DNA from: Dryococelus australis
Taxonomy: Eukaryota > Arthropoda > Insecta > Phasmatodea > Phasmatidae
Length of the DNA stretch: 64,000 bases
NCBI GenBank assembly: GCA_029891345.1
Contig: CM057002.1
Span: 63,106,777-63,170,776 of the forward strand
Direction of reading: 5' to 3'
Part shown: one piece after another, positions 22,771 through 34,079 of the stretch
Numbering within the stretch: the stretch's first letter is position 1
Layout: every line of letters begins with the position of its first letter
The notes under the pieces: generated by a model
The model's database searches: none
The model's input: only the letters and a program-made list of their open reading frames with translations
Told to the model about the DNA's origin: nothing
Translations under genes and position numbers: made by a program

Positions 22771-24797
22771 TTCCCTTCTCCCCTGTTCAATAGAAACTGT
22801 TACTTTCACTCGAATGCTGAAGCATATTCAAAACTGACTCTCTAACCTAGAGCCTGGATTATTCCCAGCGAAATAAAATTTCACATCTCTCACCGATGAA
22901 ATTTATATCCCTTAACATAAATATTTCCCGATATTGTAATCCCCACAAGATAATCCCAAATATTTAAAATTTAAACCAAAACTTTATATTTTAATTCTGT
23001 AAACTTTTTATTCCGTTTTACAGCAAACTATAACTAACTATAACACATATTTTGACTTGTAGAATTTTTTTTAAGTAATAAAAATCACACATCATTCCAC
23101 TTACACAAGTTAAACTTAGGACACCATTCACACCTCATTCGGTTTAAGCAATAAACAAGTAAATTTTTTTACTTTCAATCTGTTTTTTTTAAATTTATTC
23201 GAAAGTAGAGAAAGCCAAGAATTTCTACTATTCAATTTGTACATATTTGATCTTATTTACAAATACTATTTTTTTCGATGTGATATCACTGAAATAGGAC
23301 GAATCTATCTTGAAATGACTGCTATCGAAGCTGAAATCTGTTAAATTTCATGATATTTCAACTTATTTTCCTAATAGGCCAAATTTAAGCAATTTTAAAG
23401 GAAAATGGCAGCCATTTTGAATCCTTTTACTATAGGAGTGATAAATTATTTTTCTTTCTCGGTGTTGAGTAGTCATCTGCTAAGGTCACTTCGTATGTGT
23501 ATGCATGTGTGTGCATTGCACTAGCAGTAGTGAGTCTTAGGCCTATACTACAATGCCAAACGTCTACAACAATGATAGGCATCTTCATCGAGAACGACAC
23601 CAGGCATCCATCACATCTACTACAACTCTATTCGTCCAGTACATCATCTAGATCTACAACAAACTATCTACAGGGGATTTCGTCTCCTCATCAGCCCGAA
23701 ACAGGTACAATGCATCAAGGCCACTGCTGTGACAGTTGTGATTCTGAATGTGTTGAAGTATTCGGTGCGATTGTGGTATATGGGAAAGCGAAAACGTTAT
23801 TGAGTTTAGACTGTTTCCAATTGCGAGTGCTGCCGAAATAATTTATAATTTATTTTGAGTGACACGAAATAAAACTATTAAACCCATTCCTTGATGGACA
23901 GTTACAAGCTGATGATATCGTCTCCTATTTGCCATGTGAAGACTGTCCTTACGGCATGCCTGCTTTGCTAATGAAGGGAACTCGCAACATATGCGGAGGG
24001 ATTGTATGTCGCGAAGACTGGCACAGCTACTTAATGATAGAATTATTCCATATGTAGTAATGGACGATTTCGGAGTCGATGAAGTAGTTTCCGAGGCGAG
24101 CACTGGGATCTTATAAAGAAAATGAGTTGAGAGACTTTTTGTGCATAGTGTATAAATTTATTGCGAAAAAAAAAAAACGTAAAAATGATGTGCTACGTGC
24201 AAGGTTTCGAAAACTGTCAAGACAACTACTTTGTAATTAAGGAGCTCTATATTTCTTATGCGATCGATGGCAATGACTAATATATTATGCTTTAAACCTC
24301 CTTGACCTTATACTTTAAAACCTCAAGTTAAAAAGATGTTTCGGGAACAGACTTACAAGATACATGACCTAAAATGGGATTCTGGAATCAGATTGTTTAC
24401 TAAGAGCATTTATAATATATAAACGATGCGCTCCTCAAAGACTATCCAGCATATGTGCTTGGAAAAATGCAGAAGGAAATTTTAAAATGTTTAACTAATG
24501 TTGAAGTGATAAATATTAGAAATTGTCACAACTATTCTAGTATTAATTCAATAGTAAAACGCTATAATACAAATCACTGTGTGAAAAAAAAAGTTCTGTT
24601 CACAATGTAAAAGCGAAGCTTTAAGAGAATATTTGCACCGGCATCCTACCTACATATAAAGATATTAATTTTCGAAAAATGGTTTTTTACAGGTAAGATT
24701 TTGAAAAAAAGGGAAAAATTCAATACAGAGAAGACATACTCCAGCATTTTTGAGGATACAAGAAAGCATGGTTCCAGTCTCTAGACAACATATGCAG
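22771..24797. other. Unassigned AT-rich tract
   Basis: A 114-codon plus-strand frame starting near 23,497 and a minus-strand frame near 23,843-24,103 show no known domain. The rest is AT-rich with many stops. A decayed element cannot be excluded. Confidence 0.45.
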
Positions 24798-24900
24798 AAT
24801 GAATTTTATTAAACTTTTTAACAAGTCATTAAAACTTTTAACAAATTCAATGAATTTCATTAGACTTTTCAACAAATCGTTAAAACTTTTAACACATTAT
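24798..24900. repeat. Two-copy tandem repeat, unit about 51 bp
   Basis: GAATTTTATTAAACTTTTTA...CATTAAAACTTTTAACAAATT is followed at once by GAATTTCATTAGACTTTTCA...CGTTAAAACTTTTAACACATT. The half unit (TTAAAACTTTTAACA) echoes further in the next 60 bp. Confidence 0.85.
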
Positions 24901-25882
24901 TAAAAGTTCTAACAATATGAACGAAATGTTACTAAAATCATTAAAATTTGATTGAAATTTTCTTAACATTTTATTATAATGTGATAACATATTTTTTTTT
25001 TAAATTTTTGTTAAAAATTGTTTATTATTAGTTATAATTAATGATAATTCGAATGGGTGCTTGTGGTGACATAGTACCACCTGCTATGTAATTTGTATAT
25101 TAGTGTTAATTAATGAATGTTTATTCAAATGTGCGTGTATGACTGTGAGTATGAGTGCAGCGGAAAAGTGTTTTCAATAAATTTTAGGTGGGTTGTTGAT
25201 TTATATTTGAGAGGAATCTAATAGAGTTTTGAGGGAGATACTCGATAACCACCATAGTATCGCACTATTGACAAAAGGCGAGAAATTATCTCAAATTCTG
25301 GCCCTTTCTACACTGTTAAATACTCATAAATATATGTTTAAACCATCTAGAATAAAATACCAAGTACTATGAGAAAAATATTTTAAATATATAAGACTGC
25401 TAGTATGAGTGCAGGGAAAGGTGATGCGATTTATTTAAAATGTAGTTAGTATACATAGTTTTTAATAAATGTTTAAGGGTGGGTTGTTGTGTGTTTGAGG
25501 TAAGAATAACAGAACAGCAAAACAAGGGAAGAACTATGCCGCTCATGCCTAGTGTGAGGGGGAGATGCATAACCTCAGCTTCCAAGCTTCCTTGGAGTGA
25601 GTTGTTTAGTGATGATTGTTTGAGTGATGGATAAATGAACTTTGAGTACTTCTAACAAATGAAATGTTTTTGATGTGTATGTGATAGAATTGATTGGGTA
25701 TCTAAGTTAATTTTATGAGCTTTCATTTCATTTTGTCAAAGCAGTTGAAAAACTGCGAGTAGTTAGAGAATTGAGTATTCAATTTTTTTTATAAAATTTG
25801 AGTAGAATTTTATTTTTAAAATGTCTAAAATGTTTAGTTTTAAGATTGTTTGTTTAGTTATTATAGTTAGTATATATTGTTA
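24901..25882. other. Unassigned AT-rich tract with a spaced direct duplication
   Basis: The order AGTATGAGTGCAG - GGAAA - AATAAAT - GGTGGGTTGTTG - GAGG occurs at about 25,148-25,215 and again at about 25,402-25,500 with an indel between blocks. No coding evidence. Confidence 0.45.
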
Positions 25883-26784
25883 TTCCCTCACTAAAATGTT
25901 TAGATGAAATTCGTTATTAAATTTATGAAAATGAGTTTACGGTTTTAAATTACATACATTATTAACAGTGTAATATTCATACTTTTTTACGGTGTAATAT
26001 TAATAAATTTTTTAATGGTGCATACAAGTTTGACTATGTACACTAGTTTGACAGTGTCGAGTAACTTACAATATTTTTAAAAAGCACATTAAAGAAGTAA
26101 AGTTTTTTTTAAATCCTGCCCTTGAATTCTAATGCAATAGCGTGAATTTTAATTTCAATAATGTAAAAGAAGTCAGCTTGCTTTAAACTCAAAAGCTGTG
26201 AAATACAGACAAGGGCGACCCAGGTTAAGGTAACTCATTGTATAGTGGCTAGAGCTGTGTGATGGGAACTCTCCTGGTTGTTAGCTGGAGTTGATGGAGA
26301 AGCTAGCACAGAGGGGAAGTAATGACTCTCTCTCCCATTGATGCGCATGTGCATTCCTAGTTTCTGCACGATGAGCGCTAGTGGGCAGAACAATAGGTTT
26401 GTCGGGCGCGGCAGAGAAAGGGGAGTGTGCCTGGATGCTGACATATGCTGTGGACAGCTACAGTTTCCTGAACCATTTTCTCATTCTCTCGCCTGCTCTG
26501 CATGCGCCCCAAACTCCCAGCCCATGCTTGTGGTCTTACACAGCTCCGCGCACATCATCCTAATCAGATCTTGAGACCTAAGTTTCGTTCTCTCCACACA
26601 CACTCAATTCTTAACCATTTGTTTCCTGGGCTTGTCCACGAGGCTTTAGAAAGTCTCAACCCCATACCTTTTGTAAAAACACATCACTGTAGTCGACTGC
26701 CTTTCCCAAATAAACAGAACTTCCCTCATAATTTTTTTTTTTTAGGCATACAGTGTTTTTAATTACTATGCCTTAGTGAGGGAA
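25883..26784. mobile_element. Possible non-autonomous element bounded by TTCCCTCACTAA inverted ends
   Basis: A perfect 15-bp inverted repeat, TTATTCCCTCACTAA at 25880-25894 and its complement at 26773-26787, includes a TA on each side and brackets about 0.9 kb. The right half is GC-richer (26,220-26,620) and has short open frames on both strands with no recognised domain. An AATAAA word lies at the right border with GT-rich DNA beyond it. A chance inverted repeat is possible. Confidence 0.35.
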
Positions 26785-26904
26785 TAAAGTGTGTTTATTT
26801 TTTCTCCATTTTCATAACAATGATGCACTTCAGTTCAATCTATTGTGGTGTTATAATAGTTATATCGAGGAAACTAAGGAAACTATTACATAGATAAAAT
26901 CGGT

Positions 26905-29195
26905 GAGCGTAAGTGGCAAAGTATCGACAGTTTGCTTGAAGATCTTAACGTAAGTGATTCAGATTCTGTAGCACAGACGGAAAGAAAGTCGACAGGAAAC
27001 TGTCGAGACAGTGTCCCTTCACCTAAGCAGATACAAGTTAATCTCCTGGAGGATGATCTCTAATTAAGCGATTCGAGCACGTATTCACTTACGGAGAGAT
27101 CATTTAAACCTAAAGATCGATACGAGTCTGCTTCCCCCAAACATGGAAAGATTGATATTTTAAATGATGACTTATTTCTACCAGACTGGGGAGATTCTTG
27201 TGAATTGGAGAGTGCTCAATCCGTTTCACAACCAAATTGCAAATTGATTATGGATATTTCGCCAAGGGAGCCGGAAAATAATTCGTTTTCCGATTCCCCA
27301 GCCTCAGTGGAAGCTTTGCCAGACCGGACATACGAGCTCATGGCTACAGCATCCACAGAAAGACTAAATGATGTGCAGATACTTAACAATAGGGTTAACA
27401 GTGATGCTGACTTTCCTCGTTTTTTTCCATAGGTGTAAGGCCCCTTTATTAAACTTAATAATAGCATCACCCCGGCCTATTAGAGTTTCAATTAGCATAG
27501 CGGGTAAGTACTTGAAATCCCTCACGGTGGAGGAAGGCGCAACGGAAACCTTATATTTTCAAAGCAAAGCCCTGCCTGCCCTACACTTATACGATGTGGG
27601 TTTAAGCTATGATGATTACATTGTCCCTCATCTTACTAATATACTTGAGGAGTTTAGTGCGCGTGGATCTGGCTGGAGTCTGCAAATATTGACATACATT
27701 GATGTACGTGTGTCCCAATACTGTCCTTTCACCATCGGTGCTGCACACACTAAATTACCAAAGTTTATTGTTGATAGGAAAGCTTGTGTCGATGTACACT
27801 GTCTGGAGGGAATGTGTTTCCACTAGACCGTTCTAGCATCTTTGTTTCCTGTCACACAAAACCCCTACAGAAGTACTTCATATCCAAATCCTCATGAGGT
27901 TTTGAATACTGAAGGTCTGTCGACACCTATAGTCATACAGGATATTCGTAAGTTTGAGAACAATTCTATTTCTATAAATGTCTACTGTCTACTGCACAAA
28001 GTTAGAAGTATAACTGACGAAACTAGCGAAAAGGGCAGGGTTGTAATATTCATGCGTATTTCTCCCGTGCGTCATAACATGTGAATATTTTGGTGAATCG
28101 CACGAGTATAAATGTCACTCATTTGCATTTTGTATGCATTAGAAATTTTTCAGGGCTGGTTGGTGGTAGTCAGCTGAGTAAACATGGTCATAAGAAATTT
28201 GTTTGCGAGTATTATCTTCAGTATTTACAAACTCGGGAGAAACTTGCGAGTCACACTATTCTTTGCCAACAACAAAAAGCTGTTCGCAGTACTTTCCCCG
28301 CTGGGAATGACTAGTACTTCGAATTTAAAGATTACAGCAAACAGCAGAGATTGTGTTTCGTCGCCTATTGCAACGTTGAACGTTGCCTGGAACCCATGTA
28401 CACTTACTTGCCTTGTGATGAAATGAGTAATACGACTACCATCAACCACATATGCCATATGATTGTAGCATTATTTTGGTCTGCTCATACATTCTGAGTT
28501 TATCTAACTATTTTGAGTTTGTGGGTGCTGATTTTATGTTCCAATTAGTCGATAAATTAGTTGAACTTACAAAGTGGTTTGCAGGAATCTACAGCGTGAT
28601 TGTTCCGATGAAACCAAACACCTCTGCTGATGAAGCTAGGTTGGCAGCTCAGAAAAGGTTTCACATTTGTAAAGAAAAGCTCGGTACACATGAAATTATA
28701 GTCGATCATGACCATCTGACGGGCGAAATCAGAGGTCGCACACATAATAAATGCAACTTGAATTTCAGACTACCCAAAAGACAACTTGTTGCTGTTTTTC
28801 ATAACCTGCAAAACTATGATGCTCACTTTCTTAAAAAGCCCCTGACTGAACATCGTGTCCCATAACCCGACGAAACCATGGTAATCGAAAACCCGGGTAA
28901 AAATTCAAGTGATTGGAATGACCCTTGAAAAATACAAATGCATTACTAAACAAATTCCCAATGTGTCCGATTTCAATGGAACGGCACAATATTTCAAGTT
29001 ACGCTTTATTGATTCATTCCAATTCATGAGCGCCTCTCTGGAAACTTTGGCAGGCAATTTGCTACCTGCGCAATTGAGTATCACCCGCTCGATGTTTCCA
29101 AACGACTCCCAATTCGAATTGGCAAAACGGGAGTTTTTCCATATGACTTTGTTAAGTCACCAGACAGTCTGGTGTGCAAGTCACTCCCACCAAAG
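26905..29195 (+). mobile_element. Virus-like fossil with protein-primed type B DNA polymerase parts (Polinton/Maverick or adintovirus-like)
   Basis: A decayed plus-strand relic. Parts in order: an acidic, serine-rich N-terminal stretch; a region with ERGSGW-like (ARGSGWSLQIL) and KLPKFIVDRKA words, characteristic of the N-terminal extension of these polymerases; a C2H2-finger-like stretch; an endonuclease VII-like zinc/HNH patch (VDHDHLTGEIRG, THNKCNLN) followed by the exonuclease-side words VFHNLQNYDAHF; and a later RFIDSFQFMSASL word. The polymerase palm and fingers are absent because the relic stops where a MITE fragment begins. It is broken, with several breaks (probably more than five), and looks old. 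Capsid, integrase and terminal repeats of a full element are not seen. The family placement rests on remembered motif words, not on a search. Confidence 0.8.
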
Positions 29196-29328
29196 GACCG
29201 ACGCATGAATAAAGTGATGAGGCCCAGGGCAGTGTTAATTTTACATAAGGCGGAAGAACACCCAAAGTGCATACAAGCAGATCTTTAACATGGGTTTTAA
29301 AAGTGCTCATTTAACCGTGAGCAGCCTA
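29196..29328 (+). mobile_element. Long-form TA MITE, right third only
   Basis: Begins at GACCGACGCATGAATAAAGT, directly against the virus-like fossil, and ends TTAACCGTGAGCAGCCT followed by TA. The left two thirds are missing. Confidence 0.85.
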
Positions 29329-29384
29329 TATGTTTCAGATCGTGAAATATGGCCTTAATCAGTGAGTTGAACGCTAGGAACACA

Positions 29385-29810
29385 ACGTGACCGATACTAG
29401 CGCCAGAACACCTTCCTGCAGATCCCTCGGGCCCACGCGAAACGTGCTCTCGAGTTCACTCTATTTATGGCTCCCTGTGACAGACGATGCGGAAACCGAA
29501 CGGGCTGTGTGCTGCGCCCGAGAGCCAAAGTTTGATGGCGCCACTGCGTTTGACGGCAATTTGAGCCGGGGGGGGGGGGGGGGGGGGGGGGGAAGAACAG
29601 GTTTACAGGGGATGAAAAAAAAAGAGCAGAAAGGGGAGAAGGACGGTTAGAGAGGGCGGGTTTTCAAACAGCCGATAATAACTAGGGAGACCTATCCTCG
29701 GCCGAGACAAAAGGCGAATGAAAGGTTTTTGCGCGAGCAGCACATGAAAAATAGTCGCGCCTTGACCAGGGGTGAGGAACATTTCGTCCACCAGTTTAAG
29801 GATCGTAAGT
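29385..29810. promoter_or_regulatory. CpG-rich, non-repetitive patch with a poly-G tract
   Basis: GC-rich DNA carrying a G run of 25 at 29568-29592. Downstream of it, words such as AAAGGCGAATGAAAGG and TTTTTGCGCGAGCAGCAC do not recur elsewhere in the window. Open frames pass through the G run and are not credible. A conserved non-coding element is a guess based on composition. Confidence 0.3.
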
Positions 29811-30059
29811 TCGCATGTTTCTTCTGAAACGCACTAATAATTACAGTTTAAGGAGCCATATTTTAAATTTTGGAGTCGTCACACTTTCGCGGGTAATTGC
29901 CAGTAATAAATTCTCCGCGGAACGTTTTGCTTGTTAACACGTGAATCAAAATAATGTCGGGACAGCGCCTACTAGTTCGTGTTTCTACTTTAATCTGTAG
30001 CTATTTCGTACATAGTACTAGAGTAAATAGTTCTACGGGTTTATTAGTTGAGAATGTTA

Positions 30060-30061
<2 letters not shown>

Positions 30062-30132
<71 letters not shown>
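30062..30132. repeat. (TA)n microsatellite inside the left arm of the Tc1 element
   Basis: About 71 bp of perfect alternation. Confidence 0.95.
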
Positions 30133-30133
<1 letters not shown>

Positions 30134-30539
30134 CCATAACCTGCAAATGTAGGAAACTAAGGCCTATTACGTTAAAATATTGAACGCCTATATATTCTTC
30201 AAGTCATATAAATATAGGGACAGTGGTTATATACAAAAAATATTGGGACAGTCAGTATTATTTACATTGTTTGGTTTATATAGTCTTAACATAAATATTG
30301 TATTTGAATAATATTGTTACAGTTAATAGTGCTGAATAATAATATCTCAAAAACAAACCGCACATTCAAAATAAACTTACAGATAGTTAACATAATTAAC
30401 AAAATATAATATGTTTTATATCCAAAAAGTATTGGGGCAGGTAACAGCAAATAATTAAATCAGCGTATTTCTTATCATGAAATTAATTTTAATATTTAGT
30501 AGGATGTCCTTTGTTCATTATGACCATAACATGGTGATT

Positions 30540-31530
30540 AGGCGTACGGTGAACCAATGTTCACGCATTGTCCACTTAGATGTTAACCCAATTGTCTGTA
30601 AGTTGCCTTTTAAGGTTATCATTTGAGGTTACTGATGTAGACCGGACTCTACTATCGAGCCTGGGCCACAACTGTGACTGTGGGAGTGGATGGAGAACTT
30701 TAGGACAATTTTATAGCAACCACAGCTGCATGACATCGGCATTATGTTTGGGATTATTGTCTTCAAAGAACTTAAATGTGTCCGTAAGTCCTAATTTCCC
30801 GGGCACTTTTATGGATATGTTTCTTCAGACGGTCCACGTATATTGTATTGTTCATGTTCTCTTCACCAGAAACTAACTCTCCTAACCCAATGGCCGCCCT
30901 TCACCCCCCCCCCCACCCGACCATGATTTCACGCCACCGTGTGTGACTGTAGGTAGAATATTGTTTACTTCCATTTCTGTATTTGGTACGCGCCAAACCA
31001 TTGTCCTCCAATCTGAACCAATGATGTGACATGTGCTCTCATCAGCAGATATGACGTCCTGTCACCACTCTTCATCTTTGCAAATAAATTCTATTGTGAA
31101 ACTAATGATCTTCTTACTGTTTCGTTCGTTGACAAATGGTTTTTTTCGGGCCACCCGGCCATTTAATCCTCCCCTTTTGATAACATATTTTATTGCCTGA
31201 GTATTTACCTTCTTGCCTGTACTTTCGTACACCTCTGCACATAATTTCGCAGCGCTTAACCTTCGACACTTCTTCACTCTCCTGACAATCCAAACCTCTT
31301 CTCGAGCTGTAACTGCTCTTGGACGGCCAGATTGCGGAATTAAGCCAATTCGATCCTCATATCTGTATCACTTGATTGTATTTCTCACTGTATGTTTCTT
31401 CATTTGAAGTGTTTTAGCTATTTTTCTGGAGCTTTTACCTTTCTCGTGATTGAAGATAACAAGTTGCCCTTACTCGAACGAAGTGCTTTTGCCTTTTCGC
31501 CCCATTTGGATAGCGAACCGCTCTTGTTTA
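30540..31530 (-). pseudogene. Degenerate Tc1-type transposase
   Basis: Read on the minus strand. A conserved DNA-binding/linker stretch is open near 31,062-31,277 (RRLSAAKLCAEVYESTGKKV, IKRGGLNGRVARKKPFVNER, KDEEW). The first catalytic motif survives as ADEST near 31,036-31,050, then MVWR. The second survives as FFEDNNPKHNA near 30,750. The C-terminal part with the third acidic residue is no longer readable (PQSQLWPRL in place of the PQSPDLNPIE motif). A run of C/G near 30,906-30,915 disrupts the middle. Several stops and frame changes make it non-functional. It sits inside the IR/DR element whose arms it presumably once mobilised. Confidence 0.9.
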
Positions 31531-31718
31531 CGATGAAGGCAAGACTGCCTGATTACAGCATGCACTGCCCTATGGTACGCGGTCCAAGTCGCATGTAAGC
31601 GAGACGTATAACCACTGTCCCAATATTATTTTGACGTATAAAATTGGTAGGTTTTCAATATTCTCTACTTAAAAAGCGTAGTTTATTACATTAAGAGGTT
31701 AAGGTTGCATTTGTGGTA

Positions 31719-32137
31719 TAGGCTGTCCACGATAAAATGAGCACTTTTGAAAGCCGTGCTTAAGACCTACTTGTACGCACGTTGCGTCTTCTTCCGCCTT
31801 ATGTAAAATTAACATTGCCATGGGCCTTAGCACTTTATTCATGCGTCGGTCAAGCAAAACTGTAAAAATTTAGGAAAGTAAATATTTGCTAAATCTGCTC
31901 ATTTTTACACTTGCATGCGTTAAAAAAGCAGAAAGCGAAATAAATAATTTAAGTTACGACAAATGGTTTCCTAACACCCTTAATTCTACGTTAAGAATTG
32001 GAACTACTTTCAATCCTTCGTTACCAACTTTACTGGCGTATGTCACTCAGTGCGCCCGTTAAAATATATGCAGACGGGGTCAGTGACTTTTTTCTAAGGT
32101 TGATTTCAAAAGTGCTCAATGTATCATGAACAGGCTT
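31719..32137. mobile_element. Long-form TA MITE nested in the right arm of the Tc1 element
   Basis: Ends TAGGCTGTCCACGATAAAAT and TGTATCATGAACAGGCTT with TA at 31717-31718 and 32138-32139. The order is reversed compared with the window-start copy. Comparing the right arm with the uninterrupted left arm gives the empty site, TTACCATA against TATACCACA, and shows a single TA at the target. Confidence 0.95.
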
Positions 32138-32258
32138 TAGCAATCTGTACTAATAAACACCTAGAACAGTTTATTCTAGTTTTATGTACGAAATAGCTAC
32201 AGATTAGAGTAGAAACTTGAACTAGTATTTACTGTCCTGATATTATTTTGATTCACTG

Positions 32259-33353
32259 TACTTATAAAATCCTCGTCTCTCTCCGGGGTTTTCATTTCAG
32301 AATAAATAGGAAATACTGAGTCCTGGTTGAATAAATTTTCTAACAGGGCAACATTTCTCAACTGTAAAAGGGAATGCCTGAATAATTGTAACCAGTGTCT
32401 AGCAATGCTTAAGCCTTAATTGAAAGTCATATTTATTACAGATGAATACATTATTTTAGTAAAACTATACGCAACTTCACTTTACAGCATTTATTAACAA
32501 ATACTGTGATACAAAATACGAATGTTATCTTTTGAAAATAAAATATGTAACCGTTACTTAACTTAGGTACGTCTAAATTCATCGCAATTAGTTACTTGTT
32601 TTATATTCTTATATAAATTATGAGAAGAGGTATTTAGAACATTTTCATTACAAATTAAACTATTGGGCATAAAATAAAGCCATGGTTATAGGAACTATTC
32701 TTTAACATCTACTGTAACATAAAGAATGCATAGATGAAATCTGTATATAACTTTGAGAAACATAGTGAACTAGGATTTTTTCTTGTCATTATTTTTTTGC
32801 TTTTAGTATTTGCTATCTAGTAATAAAATATTGCATCTCACAGACACTTAATAAATTTGATGATTTGTTGAGTGGTCGGCAGCAAGTGCTGTACAATAAG
32901 AGAGCAAATATAAACACTTAAACAATAGAAACTGTATAAAACTCAAGATATTCTTTGAAAGTTGGACGTACTGGCTACATTTTAGAATTTAATATGCAGA
33001 GTAGATGTAGGTACAGATTAACAAGCCTGATGGTGACCTATAACATTATTTCCACTCTTTCTGAGATGTTTATACAACCGCATTTCCCTTTTTGGGCTTG
33101 CTTCACGTCAACGCTAAACTATTCTTTGTACATAAACTGAAGTAATATCGCTATAGCAGTTATTTTATCAAACATATTTGCCACATTTAAATAGAAAGAA
33201 CATGAGAGATTTCTGGAATATAATTTCATGCAGTTTTCACGAAACGCCGCAAGACGAGTGCTGAAATGTAAACGGTTGGTCAGTTTATATAGATGAAAAC
33301 AAAGAACATTTCGAGTTGCTTGAAAAAATATAGAAAGAATAATTTGCATTCCT
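32259..33353. other. Unassigned AT-rich sequence
   Basis: No feature recognised; two short overlapping frames near 32,955-33,349 look like chance. Confidence 0.5.
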
Positions 33354-33681
33354 TAAAATCCTCTCCGTGGAGTTGAATCTCACGTGCAGAAACCGGATTC
33401 GACTCCCGGTTTTATGAGAACAATTGAGAGCCTACTGCATACAGACAGGTATCTTCTGATTTTGACGTCGGAGTTACACGTAGATGTGTTATTATTCTGA
33501 CTGTAGACTGTTCACGGTAAAATCTTCTCCGTGGAGTTGAATCTCACGTGCAGAAACCGGATTCGACTCCCGGTTTTATGAGAACAATTGAGAGCCTACT
33601 GCATACAGACAGGTATCTTCTGATTTTGACGTCGGAGTTACACGTAGATGTGTTATTATTCTGACTGTAGACTGTTCACGG
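33354..33681. repeat. Near-perfect tandem duplication, unit 164 bp
   Basis: Unit 33354-33517 is repeated at 33518-33681, offset 164, with no difference found by eye past the first junction base. The unit contains the MITE left terminal repeat ACTGTTCACGGTAAAATC at its end and a tRNA T-arm-like word CCGGATTCGACTCCCGG. Near identity marks a recent event. Confidence 0.95.
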
Positions 33682-34077
33682 TAAAATCAGCACTTTTGGA
33701 ATCCCTGCTTAAGATCTACTTGCATGTACATTGCGTATTCTTCCGCTATGTGTAAAATTAACATTGCCATGGGCCTGGCGACTTTATTGATACGTCGGCC
33801 AAGTGAAATTCTGAGATTATTAGCGAAGTTAATATTTTACAAATTTGCCCATCATTTCACTTATGTACGTATATTAATAAACACAGAAATTAAAACAAAT
33901 AATCTCAATGTTATAGTTTTTATTCAACGCCAAGACGTGGAACAAATTCCTGTCAGTCATTGCCAACTTTTCTACGCACGTATTAGTCAGTGCCCCCCTA
34001 AAAATATGCGCAGGTAGGGGCAGTGAAATTTTTCAAAGGGCGATTTCAATAGTGGTGTTTTTACCGTGAACAGCCTT
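33670..34077. mobile_element. Long-form TA MITE, reverse orientation
   Basis: Left end GACTGTTCACGGTAAAATCA, right end TTTTTACCGTGAACAGCCTT, with TA at 33668-33669 and 34078-34079. The inside follows the reversed family order. Its left edge, with 150 bp of flank, has been duplicated in tandem. Confidence 0.9.
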
Positions 34078-34079
34078 TA

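Larger units (their letters stand above)
29937..32258 (-). mobile_element. Tc1/mariner element with long IR/DR-type inverted ends, interrupted by a MITE
   Basis: Outer ends GTGAATCAAAATAATGTCGG (29941) and its complement (ending 32256) head inverted arms of about 200 bp. The arms share CTGTAGCTATTTCGTACATA and GTTTATTAGT. An inner repeat, TATTGGGACAG, with ACAGTGGTTATA nearby, lies at both arm bases (about 30220-30252 and 31609-31634), as in IR/DR-type Tc1 elements. The left arm contains a TA microsatellite (30062-30132) and the right arm a MITE (31719-32137); without them the spacing of inner and outer repeats is similar, near 200 bp. A decayed transposase lies between the arms on the minus strand. 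Confidence 0.85.
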
